NCBI RefSeq assembly: GCF_002933395.1
Contig: NZ_PKFN01000014.1
Span: 1-64,000, forward strand
DNA from: Yoonia maritima
Lineage (GTDB): Bacteria; Pseudomonadota; Alphaproteobacteria; Rhodobacterales; Rhodobacteraceae
Reading direction: 5' to 3'
Length of the DNA stretch: 64,000 nucleotides
This document shows, piece after piece, positions 58,357 through 64,000 of the stretch. The first letter of the stretch is position 1. Every line of letters begins with the position of its first letter. The notes below the pieces were generated by a model. The model ran no database searches and was not told where the DNA came from. It saw only the letters and a program-made list of their open reading frames with translations. Both the position numbers and the translations under genes were made by a program.

Positions 58357-59175
58357 ATGCCCGTACTTGTTGACCGCCTCGCCCTACAACGTAATCGCGC
58401 CCGCGCGGACGCGGATGCGCTGTTCTTGCACGAAACATTGGCCGCTGAGCTGCAAGAAAGACTGAACGAGGTTAACAGAACCTTTACGTCCGTCGCGATC
58501 GTTACTGGATTTCCTGATTTTTGGGCGCAGGCCTTTCCAAACGCGACCATTTTGGCGGACGACGATACTCTATCGGCGCAACCCGAAACCCATGATCTGA
58601 TTTTACACGTTATGGCGCTGCATTGGTCAAACGATCCTGTCGGGCAACTTGTCCAGTGTCGGCATGCGCTGAAACCCGATGGATTATTACTTTGCGGGTT
58701 CTTGGGCGGCCAAACGCTGCATGAACTGCGCGCATCATTGGCAGAAGCCGAAGCCATCGTCGCCGGAGGGATATCGCCACGTATCGCACCGATGGGCGAA
58801 ATTCGTGATCTAGGCGCGTTGCTACAGCGCGCGGGTTTTGCACTGCCTGTTGCAGACGCCACACCGCTGACTGCAAGCTATGCTAACGCATTTCATCTTA
58901 TGCACGATTTGCGCAAAATGGGCGAAGCCAACGCGCTAGACGCGCGGGTTAAACACATGACACGTCGCAACGTGATGACCGAAACCGCAAGCATTTACGC
59001 CGAACACTTTGGCAACGATGATGGTAGGGTTGATGCAACATTTGAATTGATCACCCTAACCGGCTGGTCACCGGGCGAAGGGCAGCAACAACCACTACGT
59101 CCCGGCAGCGCGACGACCCGGCTTGCCGATGCGCTAGGCGCGACAGAAACGCCCTTAGATCAATCCAAAGATTGA
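58357..59175 (+). CDS. SAM-dependent methyltransferase (BioC/NDUFAF5-like)
   Basis: About 272 residues. MPVLVDRLALQRNRARADAD resembles the NDUFAF5-type N-terminus. The SAM-binding loop is poor, with no clear GxGxG; later motifs DLILHVMALHWSNDP, LKPDGLLLCGFLGGQTLHEL and MHDLRKMGEANA match the BioC/NDUFAF5 group. ATG at 58357 has the best spacing from GGAGGG; ATGs at 58339 and 58348 are possible. In alphaproteobacteria its homologue may act on a respiratory complex I subunit, an inference by family only. Confidence 0.78.
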   Translation: MPVLVDRLALQRNRARADADALFLHETLAAELQERLNEVNRTFTSVAIVTGFPDFWAQAFPNATILADDDTLSAQPETHDLILHVMALHWSNDPVGQLVQCRHALKPDGLLLCGFLGGQTLHELRASLAEAEAIVAGGISPRIAPMGEIRDLGALLQRAGFALPVADATPLTASYANAFHLMHDLRKMGEANALDARVKHMTRRNVMTETASIYAEHFGNDDGRVDATFELITLTGWSPGEGQQQPLRPGSATTRLADALGATETPLDQSKD

Positions 59176-59232
59176 CCTCGCACGTAAACTATTTAACTCC
59201 GCTCTAAACATCTGTTCCAAAAGGCCACGCAC

Positions 59233-60297
59233 ATGTCAGATAAATCGCAGCCTGCAACCTGCCCTGCCCACGCCCCAACTAACCATCCAAAGATCAAACC
59301 TGAGAAGGTGGGTATTCTATTGGCAAACCTTGGAACACCGGACGGCACCGATTATTGGTCGATGCGGCACTATCTGAATGAATTTCTGTCCGACAAACGG
59401 GTTGTCGATTACCCCGCATGGAAATGGCAACCAATCCTACAACTGATCATTCTGACGATCAGGCCTTCGAAATCCGGCGCTGCATATAAAACCATTTGGA
59501 ACAACGAAGCAGACGAAAGCCCACTGCTGACGATCACCAAACAGCAGACCGCAGCGATCAAAGCAAAAATGGAAGAACGCTATGGCGATAATGTCATGGT
59601 CGATTTTTGCATGCGGTACGGCAACCCTTCGACCAAATCCAAAGTCCGTGAAATGACCGAGGCAGGTTGTACCAAAATTCTATTCTTCCCACTTTACCCA
59701 CACTATGCTGGGGCAACATCGGCAACCGCGAACGATCAATTTTTCCGCGCTCTAATGGAAGAAAAATGGCAACCTGTCGCCCGTGTCGTAGAACCATATT
59801 TCGCAGACCCCGCGTATATTGATGCGCTCGCGAAATCCGTGGAAAAGGCCTACGCAAACGCTGACAAAAAACCTGAAAAGCTGATCTGCTCGTACCATGG
59901 CGTGCCAGAACGCTATTTGCATGAGGGTGATCCATATCACTGCCACTGCCAGAAAACGACACGCCTACTAAAGGAACGTCTTGGCTGGGAAGACACCCAG
60001 ATCATGACGACATTTCAGTCAATTTTCGGTCGCGAAGAATGGCTAAAGCCATACACGGTAAAAGAAGTCGCCAGACTAGCAAGCGAAGAAGGCGTCAAAG
60101 ATATCGCTGTTTGCGCACCCGCTTTCTCGGCTGATTGCATCGAAACGCTGGAAGAAATTAACGAAGAGATCAGAGAAAGCTTTGAGCACGCAGGCGGCGA
60201 AGGGTTCACATATGTGCCTTGCCTGAATGATAATCCTGATCACATCGACGCGCTATCTGGCGTGATCGAACGGAATTTACAAGGTTGGCTTGAATAG
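59233..60297 (+). CDS. hemH: Ferrochelatase
   Basis: HemH inserts Fe2+ into protoporphyrin IX, the last step of haem synthesis. The 354-residue protein has KVGILLANLGTPDGTDYWSM, FFPLYPHYAGATSATAND, the histidine motif LICSYHGVPERYLHEGDPYH, and VCAPAFSADCIETLEEINEE with the conserved cysteine and glutamates. Normal length. Monocistronic here, far from the hemD cluster. Confidence 0.96.
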   Translation: MSDKSQPATCPAHAPTNHPKIKPEKVGILLANLGTPDGTDYWSMRHYLNEFLSDKRVVDYPAWKWQPILQLIILTIRPSKSGAAYKTIWNNEADESPLLTITKQQTAAIKAKMEERYGDNVMVDFCMRYGNPSTKSKVREMTEAGCTKILFFPLYPHYAGATSATANDQFFRALMEEKWQPVARVVEPYFADPAYIDALAKSVEKAYANADKKPEKLICSYHGVPERYLHEGDPYHCHCQKTTRLLKERLGWEDTQIMTTFQSIFGREEWLKPYTVKEVARLASEEGVKDIAVCAPAFSADCIETLEEINEEIRESFEHAGGEGFTYVPCLNDNPDHIDALSGVIERNLQGWLE

Positions 60298-60513
60298 AAT
60301 CACCCAGCCCAATTAAGGCCAATCCGGATCATCAACGCCCTCATTTAGAGCGTTGATGGATACAATGATTATTAATTATACATTATTGTAAACATAGGTT
60401 ATTGTTTGTAGGCGATTTTTTGCTTGCTGGCCGCATTCCCACCACATTTATCCGGCAAACATTGACTTGAGTTTTGGGGAAGGCGCTCGTTTTGGCGTGC
60501 GCATTTAGAAGAT
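60298..60513. other. AT-rich intergenic region with a hairpin
   Basis: CATCAACGC (60330-60338) / GCGTTGATG (60350-60358) forms a 9-bp stem after hemH without a T-run, probably a weak terminator. The following 60360-60415 is markedly AT-rich compared with the rest of the window and may hold the kinase promoter. No gene is seen. Confidence 0.5.
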
Positions 60514-61776
60514 ATGACAACGGCGACGCCAGAAAAGAACCTTACCAATTCGCCCACCCGTGGCGAGGCTCTTCCTAATGGGACTGTTCTGCTTGGCGAC
60601 CAATTCACCATTAAACGGCGTCTTGGGAATGGTGGATTTGGTATTACCTATCTTGCCCAAGATAATTATCTGGATCGCAGCGTTGTCGTAAAGGAATGCT
60701 ACCCCGAAGTATTTTGTCGCCGTGACGGCAAAAACGTCTATGTGCGGTCCGACAGGCATTACGAAAAATACCGGTCAATCGTTGAAATGTTCATGCGAGA
60801 AGCACGAACAATCGCAAAAATGCGGCACCCGAATGTTGTCGGTGTTCACCGGATTTTTGAAGACAATGAAACCGCCTATATGATCCTAGATCTTATTGAT
60901 GGCCGCGATCTTTTGGACATCATCAAAGACAAAGAACAAAATCTAAAACCAAAGCAAGTCAAAGACATACTGATCAAGCTGCTTGATGCTGTTGATCTTG
61001 TTCACCGCCAAGATCTACTTCATCGCGATATTTCGCCAGATAACATCTTGCTAGATAAATGGGGTAATCCCGTTCTGATCGACTTTGGCGCAGCCAGAGA
61101 AGAAGCAAGCCGCGAAACCCGCGAACTTTCTGCTGTTCTAGTCGTCAAAGACGGATACTCACCGCAGGAATTCTATTTCGCGGGTGGAAAACAAAGCCCC
61201 AGCAGTGATCTCTACGCGCTTGGTGCTTCGTTCTATCATCTCATCTCTGGCAAAGCCCCGCCCAATAGCCAAACACGCATGGCTGAATTTGCCAGCCAAA
61301 ACCCAGACCCATGCGAACCGCTCGCCGGGCGATTTGACGAATACGATCGGACATTTTTGGAAGCAATCGACAAAGCCATGTCGATATTACCAAAAGACCG
61401 GATCCAATCAGCACGAGAATGGTCTGATCTTATTGATGGTGACCAACGAAGCCGCATTAAGCCTTTGTTGCTTAAGCCAAGCGATAACCTAGGTCAGGTT
61501 TTGACACGGCTTGTGTCTGAAACAAACGAATATGTGTTGAATTCAGAACCTCGGGAAAACACCCGTAAACCGCAACCTGTTTCTACGCCGAAAAAGAAAA
61601 TTCCAGATTGGGTGCACGAATTCAACGAAGAAACGTCTAGGTCGATTGAGCGTTCAAAAGCGCGCGCGCGCACCAAGACCAGCGAAATTCCTATTTATAC
61701 CCCACCGACACCAACAGCATATGGGCATAATAAGTCTCGTATTGGCGCATGGTTCACGCGGCGTTTCAGCTCTTAA
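60514..61776 (+). CDS. Hanks-type serine/threonine protein kinase
   Basis: A 420-residue soluble kinase without a membrane segment. Glycine loop LGNGGFGITYLA (about 38-48), catalytic K60 in SVVVKE, E96, HRDISPDNIL (H170-R171-D172, N177), DFG at 190-192, and an activation segment leading to DGYSPQEFY. All catalytic residues are intact. The C-terminal 120 residues are basic and disordered with prolines, ending RIGAWFTRRFSS. No phosphatase or forkhead-domain partner is adjacent. Its stop shares four bases with that of the convergent L,D-transpeptidase gene. Confidence 0.9.
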   Translation: MTTATPEKNLTNSPTRGEALPNGTVLLGDQFTIKRRLGNGGFGITYLAQDNYLDRSVVVKECYPEVFCRRDGKNVYVRSDRHYEKYRSIVEMFMREARTIAKMRHPNVVGVHRIFEDNETAYMILDLIDGRDLLDIIKDKEQNLKPKQVKDILIKLLDAVDLVHRQDLLHRDISPDNILLDKWGNPVLIDFGAAREEASRETRELSAVLVVKDGYSPQEFYFAGGKQSPSSDLYALGASFYHLISGKAPPNSQTRMAEFASQNPDPCEPLAGRFDEYDRTFLEAIDKAMSILPKDRIQSAREWSDLIDGDQRSRIKPLLLKPSDNLGQVLTRLVSETNEYVLNSEPRENTRKPQPVSTPKKKIPDWVHEFNEETSRSIERSKARARTKTSEIPIYTPPTPTAYGHNKSRIGAWFTRRFSS

Positions 61777-62354
61777 ATTAGTAAGACCTGTGTGCCAACT
61801 TTTGCATAGCCAAACAGCTCTGCGATCTGTTCATTGTACAGGCCAATGCACCCGTTAGACGACCGCCGACCAATCTTGCGTGTGTCGTGCGTACCGTGGA
61901 TGCGGTAATATTGCCAAGATAGGTAAAGAGCATGCGATCCCAATGGGTTATCTGGACCCGGACCAATAAATTCAGGCCACTCAGGGTTACGGATACGCAT
62001 TGCCGGCGTCGGCGCCCAGCTAGGGCCTTCGACCTTGCGCGTTACTTCAGTACGGCCAGTGCGGGTCAGGTCATCTGTCAGCGGAACGCTCGTAGGGTAG
62101 AGCTTGTATATCGCTTGATCTTCAGACCAATAGTGCAGCGCACGCGATTGAATATCGACTAAGATAGCGCCGTTATTCAGGTTGCTGAAATATGGCTGCC
62201 AATCAAGCGAACGAAAACTAGAAATGTTGCGTTGAACTTGCTGCGATAGATCGCTTTCAATTTCGGTTGAATTGGCCGTTTGTGCCGCAGCACCGGTGCC
62301 GATCATAGCTGCACCTGCGGCCAAAAACGCACGACGTGACAGATCATTTCTCAT
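61773..62354 (-). CDS. L,D-transpeptidase (YkuD), TAT-exported
   Basis: A 193-residue periplasmic enzyme. TAT signal MRNDLSRRAFLAAGAAMIGTG, YkuD domain with YRIHGTHDTRKIGRRSSNGC and GLYNEQIAELF holding the catalytic histidine and cysteine (SNGCIGL). It forms 3-3 peptidoglycan cross-links or attaches proteins to murein. ATG at 62354 is 6 bases after GGAG; an upstream ATG at 62387 is less supported. Confidence 0.88.
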   Translation of the reverse strand: MRNDLSRRAFLAAGAAMIGTGAAAQTANSTEIESDLSQQVQRNISSFRSLDWQPYFSNLNNGAILVDIQSRALHYWSEDQAIYKLYPTSVPLTDDLTRTGRTEVTRKVEGPSWAPTPAMRIRNPEWPEFIGPGPDNPLGSHALYLSWQYYRIHGTHDTRKIGRRSSNGCIGLYNEQIAELFGYAKVGTQVLLI

Positions 62355-62521
62355 TTCGGTCTCCGGTTCGGAATGAACTTCTTTCAATCCTGCAATCTAA
62401 TGTGTCTGGTCAGTCACTGCAATTCAAACAAATGTCAGATGGATGTAAGTGACGCAATGTGGGTTTGAAGTGTTCCGCTGATGTCGCTAATGATGGAAAA
62501 TGCAATCGAGTTAGGTAACTA

Positions 62522-63067
62522 ATGTACAGACGTGAGATGATCCTAGGGCTTGCGGCCACCACCTTGGCCGCCTGTGACCCGCAACGTGCTTTGGGTCCTG
62601 ATGGATTACCTGTGCAGACTGTCTACCGGATCACCAGCAAAGACGAAGCGGCCGTTCAATTCAGAATGCTAGACAGCGTAAACTCGCTTCGTGGCACATC
62701 TGGCGCGGCACCTGTTGAATTGAATGCACAGTTAAACGCAGCCGCAGCGACACATGCGCGTGATATGTCTGCACAGAACCGACCATGGTTATTCGGATCA
62801 GATGGATCCAGCCCGCTTGACCGTGCACGTCGCGCTGGGTTCCCCGGTAGGTTGCTGGGCGAAAACATTTCGGAATCTTATGAAACCGAATTGCAGACCC
62901 TTGCCGCATGGATGGGACAACCTGATACGCGTGCCGTGATCTTGGACCCGGCAGCGCGTTCAATGGGTTTCTCTTGGTATCAAGAACCCGCGGGTAAACT
63001 TTGGTGGTGTATGAACATGGGCAGCGACCCAACGGTATCACAACCGATCGCCCCGATCACATTCTAA
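62522..63067 (+). CDS. CAP (SCP/PR-1) domain lipoprotein
   Basis: A 181-residue exported lipoprotein with lipobox near LAATTLAACDP and a CAP domain: AAATHARDMSAQNR, LLGENISESYETELQTLAAW and AARSMGFSWYQEP. Bacterial CAP proteins are often cell-wall associated, but their activity is unknown. The gene is placed between two L,D-transpeptidase genes; its TAA shares four bases (63064-63067) with the stop of the second one. Confidence 0.85.
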   Translation: MYRREMILGLAATTLAACDPQRALGPDGLPVQTVYRITSKDEAAVQFRMLDSVNSLRGTSGAAPVELNAQLNAAAATHARDMSAQNRPWLFGSDGSSPLDRARRAGFPGRLLGENISESYETELQTLAAWMGQPDTRAVILDPAARSMGFSWYQEPAGKLWWCMNMGSDPTVSQPIAPITF

Positions 63068-63552
63068 GCGTAGATCGTTACTAAGGTACCTGTCTGGACC
63101 ATCGCATAAACGTCATCCATTTCTTTGTTTGAAATGGCGATGCACCCCCAGGTCCAATCTGCCTTCCCGACCCACGGATCAGGTGTGCCATGGATAAAAA
63201 TATCACCGCCTGGGTCCAACCCTTGACTGCGTGCATAAGCAACATCATTGGCATTCGGGTAAGAAATGCCCAATGATAAGTGATATCTACTGTTCGGGTT
63301 GCGGCGGTCGATCAAGTACGACCCTTCGGGCGTGCGTCCATCGCCTTCGTGCACCTTGTGCCCTTCGGGTGAGAAACCCAACTGGAATCGAAATTCACGT
63401 AAAAGCTGGTTTTGATGCAATAACTGCATCGTACGCTGTCCTTTAAGGACCTGAATGCGGGTCACCTGCGGCCCGCTATAAACTTCTGGTCCTGCGCTAC
63501 AGCCGGCCAAACCTGCTGCCGCGCCAACCATTACTGATCGTCTTGAAATCAT
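63064..63552 (-). CDS. L,D-transpeptidase (YkuD) lipoprotein
   Basis: A 162-residue enzyme with lipobox VGAAAGLAGCSA, then YSGPQVTRIQVLKGQRTMQL, and the YkuD active site FIHGTPDPWVGKADWTWGCI, the catalytic cysteine in TWGCIAISN. It is smaller than and only distantly similar to the L,D-transpeptidase at 61773-62354. The likely role is murein cross-linking or protein anchoring near the outer membrane. Confidence 0.87.
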   Translation of the reverse strand: MISRRSVMVGAAAGLAGCSAGPEVYSGPQVTRIQVLKGQRTMQLLHQNQLLREFRFQLGFSPEGHKVHEGDGRTPEGSYLIDRRNPNSRYHLSLGISYPNANDVAYARSQGLDPGGDIFIHGTPDPWVGKADWTWGCIAISNKEMDDVYAMVQTGTLVTIYA

Positions 63553-63641
63553 ATCACTGCCTACTTGTACCGGTCTTCGCCGTTTTTAAGCAATTTAACC
63601 CTACATTGTGGCAAAAGGTAGGAAATTCTAGCAGTTTACCC
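63553..63641. other. Short intergenic region
   Basis: 89 bases between the L,D-transpeptidase start and the methyltransferase stop; no gene or clear terminator seen. Confidence 0.4.
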
Positions 63642-64000
63642 TCATTTTCGTGTGAATGGGGCGACGATCTCTACGTGGGGGGACCAGCGGAACTGATCCA
63701 CTGTTTGCACCCAAGGCATGCTAAACCCAACGTCTGTCAGCATTTTTGCATCGCGGGCAAATGTGATAGGGTTACACGATACCATCGCGATTGTTTTAAT
63801 CTCGGAACGGGCCAATGCCTCGATCTGGGCTTCGGCACCAGCACGCGGCGGATCAATCACCGCAGCATCAAAGTGGCGCAGCTCGTCTGGTTCTAGCGGA
63901 CGGCGGAATAGATCGCGCGTTTCAGTTGTCACTTTGCGCAGCTGATGACCTTCGCGCCAACCACGATCAAGCGCATTCAGCATTTCAGCCTCGCCCTCAA
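63642..64000 (-). CDS. TrmA/RlmD-type RNA methyltransferase (partial)
   Basis: The last 119 or so residues of a class I RNA methyltransferase; the N-terminal part is beyond the window. FDAAVIDPPRAGAEAQIEAL gives the DPPR motif and MVSCNPITFARDAKML the catalytic-cysteine motif of the TrmA/RlmC/RlmD (m5U) family. The frame is open to the right edge. Which uridine is modified cannot be told from this fragment. Confidence 0.85.
   Translation of the reverse strand, partial: EGEAEMLNALDRGWREGHQLRKVTTETRDLFRRPLEPDELRHFDAAVIDPPRAGAEAQIEALARSEIKTIAMVSCNPITFARDAKMLTDVGFSMPWVQTVDQFRWSPHVEIVAPFTRK

Overview
The window is a gene-dense stretch of an alphaproteobacterial chromosome, most likely a marine Rhodobacteraceae (Roseobacter group) member. 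The evidence is the gene orders tsaD / hemD-mic60-hemY, kdsD-lptC-lptA-lptB-hpf-ptsN, dnaK-dnaJ and rimP-nusA-ylxR-infB, the long form of AhcY, and an alphaproteobacterial-type RpoH promoter (CTTG-N18-CCTATAT) before dnaK. Species was not determined. No rRNA, tRNA, CRISPR array or prophage was found. The only mobile DNA seen is a truncated IS3-family end at the left edge.

Layout. 1-355: IS remnant. 503-4738: very large secreted ExeM-like nuclease with RTX repeats. 4787-8191 (minus): HemY-like protein, Mic60/mitofilin-like protein and HemD. 8264-11434 (plus): tsaD, gpsA, YciI, EVE and DUF1761 genes. 11647-14287 (minus): DUF2853, extensin-like protein and ahcY. 14395-15473 (plus): HD hydrolase and GNAT. 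15470-16819 (minus): Wza-like export lipoprotein, divergent from a GGDEF/EAL protein (16970-19006). 19061-23811 (plus): RNase D-like, kdsD, lptCAB, hpf and ptsN. 23808-31594 (minus): sulfotransferase, three glycosyltransferases, galU, kdsB and cysQ, with a KpsM-like permease diverging at 31717. 32750-36719 (plus): dnaK, dnaJ, radC. 36716-40456 (minus): an unrecognised exported protein and secA. 40640-43099 (plus): parvulin isomerase, argJ, mutT. 43174-48519 (minus): the infB-ylxR-nusA-rimP operon. 48745-55252 (minus): peptide-type ABC importer plus prolyl aminopeptidase. 55296-60297: ubiG, marR, nitrilase-family, grxC, comF, BioC-like methyltransferase, hemH. 60514-63552: Ser/Thr kinase and an L,D-transpeptidase / CAP / L,D-transpeptidase group. 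63642-64000: 3' part of a TrmA/RlmD-type RNA methyltransferase.

How the genes fit together. Several themes are cell-envelope related: Kdo supply (kdsD, kdsB), LPS transport (lptCAB), polysaccharide export (Wza-like, KpsM-like), and a glycosyltransferase/sulfotransferase operon fed by GalU. CysQ, which removes the PAP by-product of PAPS-dependent sulfation, is encoded just upstream. Together these suggest a locus for a sulfated surface glycan, which is the best candidate here for a poorly described system. A second notable pattern is organisational: five of nine convergent gene pairs overlap by exactly 4 bp at reverse-complementary stop codons (TTAG, TTAG, TTAA, TTAA, CTAA), with no intergenic space for a terminator.
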